Below, piece by piece: positions 1-10,303 of a DNA stretch of 64,000 bases. Location of the stretch: contig NZ_CP086235.1 of NCBI RefSeq assembly GCF_023612095.1, positions 889,001 to 953,000 on the forward strand, written 5' to 3'. The notes below the pieces were generated by a model. It ran no database searches, had not been told where the DNA came from, and saw only the letters and a program-made list of their open reading frames with translations. The number at the start of each line of letters is the position of its first letter. Within the stretch, counting starts at the first letter, position 1. The position numbers and the translations under genes were made by a program. The stretch is from Cytobacillus firmus. Lineage in GTDB: Bacteria > Bacillota > Bacilli > Bacillales > Cytobacillaceae.

Positions 1-69
1 TGTAGTTTAGTGGTAAAACCTCAGCCTTCCAAGCTGATGATGAGGGTTCGATTCCCTTCACCCGCTCCA
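1..69 (+). tRNA. tRNA-Gly(TCC), 5' end cut by window edge
   Basis: The anticodon loop cttccaa carries TCC, and the T arm, 3' acceptor strand and encoded CCA (67-69) are present. The first five or so acceptor bases lie before the window. It is the first visible member of a five-tRNA cluster. Confidence 0.93.
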
Positions 70-80
70 AAATGAAATGC

Positions 81-114
81 GTAGGCGACTGTTCACAGGA
101 GCCGAAGCTAGACA
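81..114. repeat. Remnant of a dispersed repeat between tRNA genes
   Basis: The spacer holds GTAGGCGACTG followed directly by CAGGAGCCGAAGCTAGAC. These two blocks match the two ends of the repeat lying at about 38868-38992 on the opposite strand (ends GTCTAGTTGCGGCTCCT and CAGTCGCCTCC), with the roughly 80-base middle missing. It looks like an internally deleted copy. Confidence 0.6.
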
Positions 115-119
115 CATAT

Positions 120-196
<77 letters not shown>

Positions 197-209
197 TTTT
201 AATTATTGT

Positions 210-284
210 TCCGCAGTAGCTCAGTGGTAGAGCATTCGGCTGTTAACCGAACGGTCGTAGGTTCGAATCCTACCTGCGGAGCCA
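210..284 (+). tRNA. tRNA-Asn(GTT)
   Basis: Acceptor TCCGCAG pairs with CTGCGGA. The anticodon GTT lies in CTGTTAA, the T arm is GGTTCGAATCC, and CCA is encoded at the 3' end. Confidence 0.96.
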
Positions 285-289
285 TATAT

Positions 290-380
290 GGGGAAGTACT
301 CAAGTGGCTGAAGAGGCGCCCCTGCTAAGGGTGTAGGTCGGGCAACCGGCGCGAGGGTTCAAATCCCTCCTTCTCCGCCA
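290..380 (+). tRNA. tRNA-Ser(GCT)
   Basis: This is a class II tRNA with a long variable arm (GTCGGGCAACCGGC region). The anticodon is GCT. Acceptor GGGGAAG pairs with CTTCTCC, with one G-U pair, and CCA is encoded. Confidence 0.95.
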
Positions 381-384
381 TATT

Positions 385-456
385 GGCCCCTTGGTCAAGC
401 GGTTAAGACACCGCCCTTTCACGGCGGTAACACGGGTTCGAATCCCGTAGGGGTCA
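385..456 (+). tRNA. tRNA-Glu(TTC), CCA not encoded
   Basis: Acceptor GGCCCCT pairs with AGGGGTC, the anticodon is TTC (CTTTCAC), and the T arm is GGTTCGAATCC. The discriminator A at 456 is followed by TAC, so unlike its neighbours the 3' CCA must be added after transcription. Confidence 0.95.
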
Positions 457-459
457 TAC

Positions 460-495
460 AAAAAAGCTGTCAACAATTTGTTGGCAGCTTTTTTG
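460..495. terminator. Bidirectional terminator after the tRNA cluster
   Basis: AAAAAGCTGtCAAC, a short loop, then GTTGgCAGCTTTTTT. T runs on both strands let it end both the tRNA operon and the leftward small gene at 539-736. Confidence 0.85.
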
Positions 496-538
496 TTGTC
501 TTTGTGCAGATCCCTTTTGCGTTCCGTCCGCTCTCCAT

Positions 539-736
539 TTAATCAAATTTCTCTTCTTCCCTGCTTAATTTATTGCCTGGATTATTCAGATCAATTTCAG
601 AAGTTATTCCCGTATAGGGACCTCTAAACATATCGCCGGTGGCCATAATCTTTCCATCCGGTGCTTCAAATAGCGGGATTCTTATTTCCTTTTTGGAAGC
701 CTCATTCAATAAAAACTCCTCTTCTTTATTGCTCAA
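539..736 (-). CDS. Small hydrophilic protein of unknown function (65 aa)
   Basis: The gene runs leftward from a TTG start at 736. An AAAGGAG ribosome binding site lies about nine bases before it, so the frame looks real although the product is only 65 residues. The protein is acidic and hydrophilic, with no signal peptide or membrane segment, and its middle is rich in Gly, Pro and Asp (APDGKIMATGD). I do not recognise the family. It stands alone between the tRNA terminator, which faces it, and the divergent glg operon. A spore or stress role is possible for such small proteins but nothing here shows it. Confidence 0.7.
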   Translation of the reverse strand: MSNKEEEFLLNEASKKEIRIPLFEAPDGKIMATGDMFRGPYTGITSEIDLNNPGNKLSREEEKFD

Positions 737-959
737 AATATTATTCTCCTTTCATTTCTTACTTGCATACTTTGTTTTATTTTGTCTAAGTTTCCCGGAG
801 ATTATGTCGAAGGCTGTTAAAATGGGCAAAATGCTATCGTTTATTAGCAGAATATGAACGTTGTTGTCATAAAATTAAAAAAACTTTTACAAGGACTTTT
901 CCCAGGTGCAGCGAATATAACAGGAAAGTCAAAAGAAACGAGACTGGGTGGGGAGAAGG

Positions 960-2905
960 ATGGTAGTGGATACTTTGTTTCCAACCGATTATCAGCTGCA
1001 TTTGTTCCATGAAGGGACGCTTTATGAGAGTCACCAGTTATTTGGTGCACATGTAGTTTCAAACGGAGGAACAGTGATTACCCGTTTTTGTGTATGGGCA
1101 CCGAATGCTGAAATTATCAGATTAGTCGGTGATTTCAATGATTGGAATGGAGAAGGCTATACCTTACATAGAGTGAATAATGAAGGTGTCTGGATTATTC
1201 AGCTTGATGGAGACATGGAAGGTGCCTTGTATAAGTATGAAATTACAACAAAGAAAGGAGAGCGGTTATTAAAGGCTGATCCTTATAGCTTTTTTTCAGA
1301 AGTAAGGCCGAATACAGCATCTAAAGTATATTCGCTGGACGGTTATCAGTGGAATGACGGTAAATGGATGCAAAAAAAGAAAAGAAGCCTATTTTTACAG
1401 AGTCTGCTGTCATTTATGAGGTCCATCTTGGTTCGTGGAAGCAAAAAGAATCGGGCAGTCTCTATACGTACCGGGAGCTTGCAGGTGAATTAATACCATA
1501 TGTAGTGGAGCACGGGTTTACGCATATAGAATTGCTTCCTTTAATTGAGCATCCGCTCGACGCTTCCTGGGGCTATCAGGGAACAGGTTATTACTCGGTT
1601 ACCAGCCGCTATGGCAGTCCGCATGATTTTATGTATTTTGTTGATCAATGCCACCAGCATGGTGTTGGGGTGATTCTGGACTGGGTGCCGGGGCACTTCT
1701 GCAAAGATGCGCATGGCCTTTATCAGTTTGATGGTTCGTATTTGTATGAGTATGAAACAGAAGGCGACAGAGAGAACCGGGTATGGGGCACCGCCAATTT
1801 TGATCTCGGCAAAAATGAAGTGCAGAGCTTTCTTATTTCCAACGCTGTTTTTTGGATGGAGAAATACCATATTGACGGCTTCAGGGTTGATGCGGTTGCT
1901 AATATGATTTATTGGCCGAACCGGGATGGAAAAACAGAAAACCCGTTTGGTACCGGTTTTCTGCAAAACCTCAATAAAGTGGTTTCACAATATGATTCTT
2001 CCTTTCTCATGATGGCAGAGGATTCAACAGACTGGCCGCAAGTGACTGCACCAGTTCAATATGGGGGGCTTGGCTTTCATTACAAGTGGAATATGGGCTG
2101 GATGAATGACGTTCTTACATATATGGAAACAGAACCCGAGAGGCGATCTGTTGTCCATGGAAAAATGACATTTTCACTTTTGTATGCTTTTACAGAGAAC
2201 TTCATACTGCCTTTTTCACATGATGAAGTTGTCCATGGGAAAAAATCGCTGCTGGATAAAATGCCGGGAGATTACTGGCAAAAGTTCGCCCAATACAGGC
2301 TCCTGCTAGGCTACATGATTGCCCATCCCGGCAAGAAGCTTCTTTTCATGGGGAGTGAGCTCGGGCAGTTTTCCGAATGGAAAGATAAAGGTCAGCTTGA
2401 TTGGCATCTGCTTGATTACGAGATGCATCAAAAAGCCAATGATTATGTAAAAGAATTAATAAAGGTATATAAACGTTCCAAGCCTCTTTTTGAGCTTGAT
2501 CACCTTCAGGATGGCTTTGAATGGATAGATTGTCATAATTCGGACCAGTCCATCTTCTCTTTTATCAGGAAAGGCTCCAAAGAGGATGATTATCTCGTGA
2601 TTGTCTGTAATTTTACACCGGCTATATATCCAAAATACCGTATAGGCGTACCAAATATGGGATCTTATCGGGAAATCTTTAACAGTGACAATGATATTTT
2701 TGGAGGATCAAATTGCACTAATAAGAGGGTCCTTAAGAGTGAGGAAATTGAGTTTCATGGCAAGCCGTTCAGTTTGGAAATGTCTATTCCGCCATTTGGC
2801 ATTTCAATATTACGCCCTGTAAAACATCGGAAGGAGAGGAAGGAAAATGGGAAAGAAAAAGTGCGTCGCAATGCTGTTAGCAGGAGGGAAAGGGAGCAGG
2901 CTTAG
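960..2905 (+). pseudogene. glgB: 1,4-alpha-glucan branching enzyme GlgB, one-base frameshift
   Basis: GlgB makes the alpha-1,6 branches of glycogen (GH13). The first part (to about 1378) encodes the N-terminal CBM48 domain, with FCVWAPNA and GDFNDW. The rest encodes the catalytic barrel: nucleophile Asp in [10 protein letters not shown], acid Glu in AEDSTDWPQ, and [11 protein letters not shown]. The two parts lie in different frames. Reading must shift -1 at the A7 run 1372-1378, where the zero frame reads A AAA AAG. Either one A is missing or ribosomes slip. Total length, about 650 aa, suits the family. The start is ATG 960 or GTG 966 behind GGGGAGAAGG; GTG 948 is also open. The 3' end overlaps glgC. 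First gene of glgBCDAP. Confidence 0.88.
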
Positions 2906-3992
2906 CTCTCTGACAAAAAGCCTGGCGAAACCGGCAGTTCCTTTTGGAGGAAAGTATAGGATCATTGATTTTACATTGAGCAATTGCACCAATTCCGGAA
3001 TTGATACAGTCGGTGTTTTGACACAATACCAGCCGCTGGTTCTGAATTCGTATATTGGCATAGGCAGCGCATGGGATCTTGATAGAAAGAACGGCGGTGT
3101 GACAGTGCTGCCCCCTTACAGCGAATCATCGGAAGTCAAATGGTATACGGGAACAGCCAGTGCCATTTATCAGAACCTCAATTATCTAAAGCAATATGAT
3201 CCAGAATATGTCCTGATCTTATCCGGTGATCATATTTATAAAATGAATTATGAGCTGATGCTTAAGTATCATATTGAAAAAGGCGCGGATGCCACAATTT
3301 CAGTAATTGAAGTGCCTTGGCCGGAGGCAAGCAGATTCGGCATCATGAACACGGATGAGGAAATGCGGGTCGCAGAATTTGAGGAAAAACCAGCAAACCC
3401 AAAAAATAATCTGGCCTCCATGGGAATATATATATTTAATTGGTCTGTTTTAAAGGAATATCTGGAAATGGATGACCGCAATCCGGAGTCAAGTCATGAC
3501 TTTGGGAAGGATATCATTCCATTAATGCTTGATGAAAATAAAAAGCTGTTCGCTTACCCATTCAATGGCTACTGGAAAGATGTCGGTACAGTCAAGAGCC
3601 TGTGGGAAGCCAATATGGATTTACTGGATGATGAATGCGAGCTGAATCTTTTTGATCATGATTGGCGGATTTATTCGGTGAATCCGAACCACCCTCCACA
3701 GTATATTTCAACTCAAGCAGAGGTTGTAGAGTCCTTGATAAATGAAGGCTGTACGGTTGAGGGCGAAGTTGAAAAGTCAGTGCTTTTTCAAGGGGTTCGG
3801 GTTGGGAAGAATACGGTGATCCGAGAATCGGTCATCATGCCTGATGCTGTGATTGGCGAAAATGTCTATATTGAAAAGGCGATTGTGCCAAGCGGAATGA
3901 ACATACCTGACGGCTTTGTGATTAGTGCTTCCGAAGAAGATGATGGAATTATTCTGATAACACAGGAAATGATACAGGGAATTTATTCTTAA
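2847..3992 (+). CDS. glgC: Glucose-1-phosphate adenylyltransferase, catalytic subunit GlgC
   Basis: GlgC makes ADP-glucose from ATP and glucose-1-phosphate, the committed step of glycogen synthesis. At the N-terminus [11 protein letters not shown] is the nucleotide-binding loop. [21 protein letters not shown] and [19 protein letters not shown] are the usual catalytic and sugar-binding blocks. A left-handed beta-helix tail (residues about 290-370) follows. 381 aa is the normal length and the frame is intact. The ATG at 2847 follows GGAGAGGAAGG and overlaps the end of glgB by 59 bases, so the two are likely translationally coupled. In Bacillus it pairs with GlgD. Confidence 0.96.
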   Translation: MGKKKCVAMLLAGGKGSRLSSLTKSLAKPAVPFGGKYRIIDFTLSNCTNSGIDTVGVLTQYQPLVLNSYIGIGSAWDLDRKNGGVTVLPPYSESSEVKWYTGTASAIYQNLNYLKQYDPEYVLILSGDHIYKMNYELMLKYHIEKGADATISVIEVPWPEASRFGIMNTDEEMRVAEFEEKPANPKNNLASMGIYIFNWSVLKEYLEMDDRNPESSHDFGKDIIPLMLDENKKLFAYPFNGYWKDVGTVKSLWEANMDLLDDECELNLFDHDWRIYSVNPNHPPQYISTQAEVVESLINEGCTVEGEVEKSVLFQGVRVGKNTVIRESVIMPDAVIGENVYIEKAIVPSGMNIPDGFVISASEEDDGIILITQEMIQGIYS

Positions 3993-4045
3993 TATACAGC
4001 TGGATGCCGAAATGGCGCCTGGCCACTTAAACGGGAGGGAATGTC

Positions 4046-5073
4046 ATGAAGAAGAGAATGCTTGGTGTGATAGATGCAACAACCTACCATGAGGATTTAG
4101 AGGAATTGACAGTACACAGGTCGCTCGCAGCTGTTCCGTTTGCAGGCCGCTACAGGCTGATCGATTTTGTTCTCTCCAATATGGTCAACTCGGATATTGA
4201 GAGTGTAGCCATATTTCCGAAGTATCAATATCGCTCTTTAATGGATCACCTTGGCTCAGGGAAGAACTGGGACTTAAACAGAAAAAGGGATGGACTATTC
4301 TTTTTCCGTCCCCTTTGCTGGATAGTCCAAGTAAAGGGATCGGATCCTTCAATCTCTTTGCTGCCAATTTGGATTATTTTTATCGCAGCAAGCAGGAGTA
4401 TGCCTTGATCTCAAACTGTTTCACCGTTTTTAATATGGATTTCAGGCCTGTTCTGGATAGACATATTATGACGGGGTGTGATATTACAGTTGTTCGCCAG
4501 GATGGACGGTCGCTGGAAATGTACCTTGTAAAAACCTCGCTGCTTATTAGTTTAATAGAAAATAGAAACGAAACAGGATACACGTGCATGAGTGATGTTG
4601 TTACAGATATCCACCATTCGTACACGATATGCAATTATGAATATACAGGCTTGGCCGTTATGATTGATTCCATTGAAAATTACTTTGCTGCCAGCATGGG
4701 GCTATTGGAACCGGAGGCATGGAAAAATATATTTCTGCGCAGCCAGCCCATTTATACAAAAGTAAAAGATGAACCGCCAACCCGATATGTAAAAGGTGCG
4801 AGCGCAAAGAATTCAATGATTGCAAATGGCTGCATGATTGAAGGAACAGTCGAGAACAGCATTATCTCCCGCGGGGTCAAAATTGGCAAGGGCTCAGTCG
4901 TGAAAAATTGTATAATCATGCAAAAAACCCAAATTGGAGAGAACTGTGTTTTAGACTCTGTTATTTTAGATAAAGATGTTAAGGTAGAATCCGGTGCCAG
5001 AATTGAGGGAAGAAGTGAAATGCCTCTGGTAATACGCAAAGGTACCGTACAAGGAGCGCTGATGAACTCGTGA
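4046..5073 (+). pseudogene. glgD: Glucose-1-phosphate adenylyltransferase subunit GlgD, one-base frameshift
   Basis: GlgD is the non-catalytic partner of GlgC in Bacillus. Its start, MLGVIDATTYH, lacks the GGxGxRL loop that GlgC has, as expected. Fragment one (4046 to about 4305) runs through HLGSGKNWDLNRKRDGLFFF. The rest continues in another frame from about 4315 (LLDSPSKG) to the stop at 5073. One C is missing near 4306: TTTTTCCGTCCCC should read TTTTTCCCGTCCCC to restore FFFPSPLLD. Repaired length would be about 342 aa, normal for the family. The stop overlaps the glgA start (GTGA). The AGGGAGG site before ATG 4046 is good. Confidence 0.88.
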
Positions 5074-6521
5074 AAGTATTGTTTGCTGTTTCTGAATGTG
5101 TTCCATTCGTCAAATCCGGAGGTCTTGCCGACGTAGCCGGCTCTCTCCCGAAAGAGCTTGCCAAACAGGGGACTGACGTACGGGTGATTCTTCCCAAGTA
5201 TGGTTCCATATCAGATGATTTTAAAAAGAAAATGTCAAAAAAGTGCGAGTTTACAGTTCAGGTAGGCTGGAGAAACCAGTATTGCGGAATTGAAGAACTT
5301 GAGCACCAGGGAATCACATTCTATTTTGTGGATAATGAATATTACTTTAACCGTGAAAAATTATACGGCTATTTTGATGATGGAGAGAGGTTTGCCTATT
5401 TTAACCGGGCCGTGCTGGATGCTCTTCAGCATATAGATTACTGTCCAGATGTTATTCACAGCCATGATTGGCATACCGGGATGATTCCTTTTCTCCTCAG
5501 GGTTGAGTATCGTGCGAAAAAGGGGTATGAATTTATTCGGACAGTCTTCACCATTCATAACCTTCAATTTCAGGGGATTATGCCAGGGACTGCTTTAGGG
5601 GATCTATTAGGGCTTGACTATAGCCATTTCCATCCGGATAAGCTTGAATTCTTCGGAAACATCAATTTCATGAAGGGCGGACTTGTCGCTGCTGATAAAA
5701 TTACCACAGTCAGTCCTACGTATAAAGATGAAATTCAAACGGAGTATTACGGTGAGAAGCTGCATGATTTGCTGAAACGCAGAGCTTGTGACCTGGAAGG
5801 AATCTTAAATGGGATTGATGATGAATTTTATAATCCTGAAAAGGATCCATATATAAAAGAGAACTATATTGCTGAAAAGCTGCAGATTAAAAAAGAGAAT
5901 AAAGTTCATCTTCAGAAAAAATTCGGCTTGCCGGTGAAGGAAAAGGTTCCTTTGATAGCCATGGTTACGAGGCTTACAAAGCAAAAGGGCCTGGACCTTG
6001 TAAAATGTGTGTTCCATGAGCTTATGCAGGGTGATGTTCAAGTCCTGATTCTAGGGACTGGAGACCGTGAGTTTGAGCAATTTTTCAGGGAGATGGAAGC
6101 GGGCTACCCGGATAAATGCAAAGCATATATTGGGTTTGATGAAGGGCTTGCACATGAATTCTATGCAGGGTCCGATTTATTCTTAATGCCTTCACAATTT
6201 GAGCCCTGCGGGTTAGGGCAGATGATTGCGATGAGATATGGCTCCATTCCCATCGTCAGGGAAACAGGCGGTTTAAATGATACCGTCCATTCTTACAATG
6301 AATACACAGGAGAAGGAAACGGTTTTTCCTTCAGCCACTTTAATGCCCATGACATGCTGTACACCATTCGAAGAGCAATAAGCTTTTACAGTGACAGCAA
6401 ATTATGGGAGCAGATTATGAAAAATGCGATGGGTATGGATAACAGCTGGGCACAATCTGCTTTCAAATACAATCAGCTATATGCAGGCCTTGTTTCAAGG
6501 AGTGAAAGCCATGTTTTCTGA
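5070..6521 (+). CDS. glgA: Glycogen synthase GlgA
   Basis: GlgA transfers glucose from ADP-glucose to the growing glycogen chain (GT5 family). KSGGLADV near the N-terminus is the KxGGL ADP-glucose site. [28 protein letters not shown] and, near the C-terminus, [12 protein letters not shown] with ETGGLNDTV are family hallmarks. 483 aa is full length and the frame is intact. The GTG start at 5070 overlaps the glgD stop (GTGA) behind AAGGAG at 5051. The 3' end overlaps the start of glgP, so all five glg genes are tightly packed. Confidence 0.96.
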   Translation: MKVLFAVSECVPFVKSGGLADVAGSLPKELAKQGTDVRVILPKYGSISDDFKKKMSKKCEFTVQVGWRNQYCGIEELEHQGITFYFVDNEYYFNREKLYGYFDDGERFAYFNRAVLDALQHIDYCPDVIHSHDWHTGMIPFLLRVEYRAKKGYEFIRTVFTIHNLQFQGIMPGTALGDLLGLDYSHFHPDKLEFFGNINFMKGGLVAADKITTVSPTYKDEIQTEYYGEKLHDLLKRRACDLEGILNGIDDEFYNPEKDPYIKENYIAEKLQIKKENKVHLQKKFGLPVKEKVPLIAMVTRLTKQKGLDLVKCVFHELMQGDVQVLILGTGDREFEQFFREMEAGYPDKCKAYIGFDEGLAHEFYAGSDLFLMPSQFEPCGLGQMIAMRYGSIPIVRETGGLNDTVHSYNEYTGEGNGFSFSHFNAHDMLYTIRRAISFYSDSKLWEQIMKNAMGMDNSWAQSAFKYNQLYAGLVSRSESHVF

Positions 6522-8926
6522 TCGCGATGAGTTCAAAGAGGAATTCCTGAAGAAACTGGAGATGACCTGTGGAAAAAGCTTTGGCGAAAGCACAGAAAGA
6601 GATCATTACTTCACTCTCGGAAATATGATCAGGGAACATGTGAGCACAGAGTGGATTAATACAAATGAGCGGTACCGCATCGACCGTGAAAAGCAGGTAT
6701 ATTACTTATCCATTGAGTTTTTATTGGGCCGCCTGCTTCATCATAATCTGATAAACCTGGGAATTGAGCAGGTTGTAAAAGATGGTCTGGCAGATCTGGG
6801 CATTGACCTGAAACCGCCTTGAAGAAATCGAAGCAGATGCAGGGCTTGGAAACGGGGGACTGGGACGTCTGGCGGCCTGTTTTATGGACTCGCTGGCATC
6901 CTTAAATCTTCCGGGCCATGGCTGCGGAATTCGATATAAGCATGGCCTGTTTGAGCAGAAAATTGTGGATGGCTACCAGGTAGAGCTTCCGGAGCAGTGG
7001 CTGCGGAACGGCCATGTATGGGAAGTTAGAAAAGCAGACCTGGCAATCGAAGTTCCCTTTTGGGGTAAAGTTGAAACGGCTGAAGACAGAGGCAGGCTTG
7101 TGTTCCGCCATGTGAATGCTGAGACCATTTCGGCAGTTCCATACGATATGCCTGTGGCTGGGTATCAAACAGATACGATTAACACTCTCAGGCTTTGGAA
7201 TGCTGAGCCGTCTCCTTATCCTGTAAATCATGATATTTTAAAATATAAACGGGAAACCGAATCTGTTTCGGAGTTTCTCTATCCTGATGATACCCATGAT
7301 GAGGGGAAGATCCTAAGGTTGAAGCAACAATACTTCCTTGTTTCGGCCAGTATCCGATCCATTGTGCGTTCCTATCGAAAGCAGCATACCAGTTTAAGAG
7401 ATTTCCATGAATATGTGAGCATTCATATTAATGATACACATCCGGTTCTTGCCATTCCTGAACTTATGCGGATTCTGCTGGATGAAGAGGGAATGGGCTG
7501 GGAGGATGCCTGGGATATTACGGTCCGGACGATTGCCTATACGAATCATACAACTCTTTCAGAGGCATTGGAGAAATGGCCTGTCCGCATATTCCAGCCT
7601 TTGCTGCCGCGGATTTTTATGATCGTGAACGAAATCAATGAACGCTTTTGCCGCGATCTTTGGGAGAGATTCCCGGGGGACTGGAAGCGGATTGAGGATA
7701 TGGCGATCATCGCGCACGACCAGGTTAAGATGGCCCATCTTGCTCTTGTCGGGAGTTCCAGCGTAAATGGTGTTGCCGCCCTTCATACAGAAATCTTAAA
7801 GAAGCGGGAAATGAATCAGTTCTATGAAATTTTTCCTGAGAAATTTAATAATAAAACCAATGGGATTACACATAGAAGATGGCTTCTGAAAGCCAATCCG
7901 CTTTTATCTGGTCTTATAAATGAGAGCATTGGGGCAGGCTGGATTCGGGAACCGGAAAAGCTTCGCGAACTGGAAGATTTTAAGAATGATAGGGTTTTCC
8001 TTGGACAGCTGCATCAGATTAAGCAATTGAACAAGGAAAGATTGGCAAAGCGCATTCAGGAGCAGCAGGGCATTAAGGTTGATACGTCTTCCATTTTTGA
8101 CATTCAGGTTAAGCGTCTGCATGCTTATAAACGCCAGCTGTTAAATATTCTTCATGTTATGCACTTATATAACCGGCTGAAGGAAGATTCCAATTTCCGC
8201 ATGCATCCGCGGACTTTTATTTTTGGAGCAAAAGCTTCCCCTGGCTATTACTATGCAAAGAAAATCATCAAATTAATTAATACCGTTGCTGAAAAGGTGA
8301 ACAATGACCCACAGACAAGAGAGGTGCTAAAGGTTATCTTTCTTGAAAATTATCGGGTTTCGCTGGCAGAGGAAATTTTCCCCGCTGCAGATATCAGCGA
8401 GCAGATTTCTACAGCAAGCAAGGAAGCTTCCGGTACAGGGAATATGAAATTCATGATGAATGGCGCTTTGACAGTTGGTACACTGGATGGAGCCAATATT
8501 GAGATAAAAGAAAAAGCAGGAGATGACAATATCTTCATCTTTGGATTAACTGCAGATGAGGTGCTCAGCTATTACCAGAATGGCGGTTATAATTCCAGAG
8601 AGTATTACCATCATGATAAGAGAATCCGCCAGGTCACCGACCAGCTTGTGAATGGATTTTTCCCGGATGCTGATGATGAGTTCGAGCCCATTTTTGACTC
8701 ACTGCTGATGGAAAATGACCAGTATTTTGTATTGCGGGATTTTGCTTCGTATGTCAATATCCAGAAAGAAGCCGGAAAGGCATATGAGGATCGGAATCAT
8801 TGGCTGAAAATGAGCTTAATGAACATTGCCGGCTCAGGCTATTTCTCAAGCGACCGCACAATCAGCGAATATGCGCGCGAAATCTGGAAAATCAAACCCG
8901 CTGGCGTTGAGATGATGAATAAGTAA
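6511..8926 (+). pseudogene. glgP: Glycogen phosphorylase GlgP, one-base frameshift
   Basis: GlgP releases glucose-1-phosphate from glycogen with pyridoxal phosphate. The ATG at 6511 lies inside the end of glgA behind AAGGAG (6497-6502). The first 100 or so residues (YYLSIEFLLGRLL) end at a stop near 6822. The rest (GLGNGGLGRLAACF onward) is in another frame up to 8926. One extra C at about 6814 (AAACCGCCTT for AAACGCCTT) explains it: without it the reading is DLKRLEEIEADAG. The PLP-binding block EASGTGNMKFMMNG and the HAYKRQLLN block are intact. Repaired length is about 804 aa, normal. Last gene of the operon, followed by a terminator. Confidence 0.9.
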
Positions 8927-8931
8927 AAAGA

Positions 8932-8965
8932 AAAACAGCCTTCTTGTGAGAAGAGGCTGTTTTTG
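8932..8965 (+). terminator. Terminator of the glg operon
   Basis: AAAACAGCCTTCTT, loop GTG, AGAAGAGGCTGTTTTTG: a strong stem followed by a T run directly after the glgP stop. Confidence 0.88.
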
Positions 8966-9022
8966 TTTAGTAGTGCCAATAACGCTCAAAAAGGCGTTTT
9001 TCTGAGAATCTATAATCATTAT

Positions 9023-9871
9023 TTACCCTTTACTGCGCCTAACCGGCAACGTACAGCAGCGGAAGGCACCTCCGGATTTAATAATTTCAGTAATGTCTAC
9101 CTCAATGACTTCATAGCCCCTGGACCTGAGCTCTTTATTGACATTTTTATTAACGGGAAGACTGAATACTTTCTTATTGCCAATGGAAAGGACGTTCGTT
9201 CCGAGTGTGAATTGCTCCTCTTCCGACACTTTTATTAAATCATAGCGTGATTCCAGCATTTTAACTTTTTCCCCGTGGATCTCTCCTGGGAAAATAAGAG
9301 CTTCTTCAGGTGAAAGGATATTAAATACACAATCAAGGTGAAGATAAGTATCAGTGAAAGGGATGGATACGACCTCATAATCAGGCATAAGGCTGCGAAG
9401 ATGCTCAATCGCATCCTCATGGGTCCTGCTGCTCACTCCGGCATATATAGTATGGCCGTCAATGAGAACATCGCCACCTTCTATACGATCACCCGTAAGA
9501 TTGTAAAAAGGAACCTGACTTGCTTCCAGCCATTGTTTCAGAACATTTTCCTCTCCCTGCCGGATATCAGTAGCCATTTCGGCAACGTAAACTTTTTCTC
9601 CAAGCGTAAATCCAATATCGCGGGTAAAAACCTGTTCAGGATATTTTTCCAGCGGGGGCAGCAGAACGACTTCGATTCCCTGATCCTTCAATGCGCTGAC
9701 AAAATGCCTGTGCTGTTTCATCGCCACGTCGATATTAATTCCCTCTTTTTCATAATGCTTCTGCGTTTCATTAATGGTATCCACAATCGTCATGTACTTT
9801 GGTTCACATAACACTACTTGCTCAAGTTTGTCATATTCTGAAAAGCATGCTGCTTTCATTTGTGCGGACAT
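9023..9871 (-). CDS. Dimethylarginine dimethylaminohydrolase-like protein (YkgA type)
   Basis: The protein belongs to the amidinotransferase/DDAH superfamily, whose members hydrolyse arginine or methylarginine derivatives at the guanidinium carbon through a catalytic cysteine. Seen here are FTRDIGF and GGDVLIDG (substrate Asp/Glu blocks), TYLHLDCVFN with the catalytic His, and GGAFRCCTLP near the C-terminus with the catalytic Cys. 282 aa fits B. subtilis YkgA. The ATG at 9871 follows GGGAGG. It is monocistronic, convergent to the glg operon. The actual substrate is not known from sequence. Confidence 0.85.
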   Translation of the reverse strand: MSAQMKAACFSEYDKLEQVVLCEPKYMTIVDTINETQKHYEKEGINIDVAMKQHRHFVSALKDQGIEVVLLPPLEKYPEQVFTRDIGFTLGEKVYVAEMATDIRQGEENVLKQWLEASQVPFYNLTGDRIEGGDVLIDGHTIYAGVSSRTHEDAIEHLRSLMPDYEVVSIPFTDTYLHLDCVFNILSPEEALIFPGEIHGEKVKMLESRYDLIKVSEEEQFTLGTNVLSIGNKKVFSLPVNKNVNKELRSRGYEVIEVDITEIIKSGGAFRCCTLPVRRSKG

Positions 9872-10025
9872 AATGAACCTCCCAGCAAATTATTCTAAAA
9901 CTAATATTTCCTTTGTGGAGAAGTTTTACTCTGCAAAGTAACAATATTAACAATAATTTCCACTACAAAAAAGGTTTAAAAACCCTGATAATGAAATCAT
10001 TAGATATAAAGGGGGTAGCTGTTAA

Positions 10026-10238
10026 GTGTACCAAATCGAGAGAGGATCTATGGAAGAAGTTTTGCTGCATCTTCAAAATATTGGACTGCAACTAAATGAA
10101 TTCGAGAAAACAAGTGATTCTATTCCGGTGAAAAATTATAAAGAACTGCTGGAATTCAGCATCTCCATTGCCCGCCGCACAAACGATGTTTCCGATACTA
10201 TTGATGAGATTATCCAGGATATCGAATCCAAACTATAA
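10026..10238 (+). CDS. Small helical protein of unknown function (70 aa)
   Basis: A short rightward gene with a GTG start at 10026, about ten bases after AAAGGGGG. An ATG at 10050, close to AGAGGA, is an alternative giving 62 aa. The product looks all-helical and acidic, with no cysteines, signal peptide or membrane segment (MEEVLLHLQNIGLQL near the start). I do not recognise the family. It is followed at once by the bidirectional terminator shared with yteA, so it forms its own transcription unit. Confidence 0.65.
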   Translation: MYQIERGSMEEVLLHLQNIGLQLNEFEKTSDSIPVKNYKELLEFSISIARRTNDVSDTIDEIIQDIESKL

Positions 10239-10272
10239 ATATATAAGGGTATCTTATTTTGCCATTTGACAT

Positions 10273-10301
10273 AAAAAAGCGATGCAGCTGCATCGCTTTT
10301 A
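10273..10301. terminator. Bidirectional terminator between the small gene and yteA
   Basis: AAAAAAGCGATGCA / TGCATCGCTTTT is a palindromic stem with T runs on both strands, between convergent genes. Confidence 0.85.
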
Positions 10302-10303
10302 CT

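Noticed and set aside
1541-1966. A 141-aa leftward open frame
   Set aside because: Antisense to the catalytic part of glgB, which has clear family motifs.
9338-9811. A 157-aa rightward open frame
   Set aside because: Antisense to the YkgA-like hydrolase, with no site before it.
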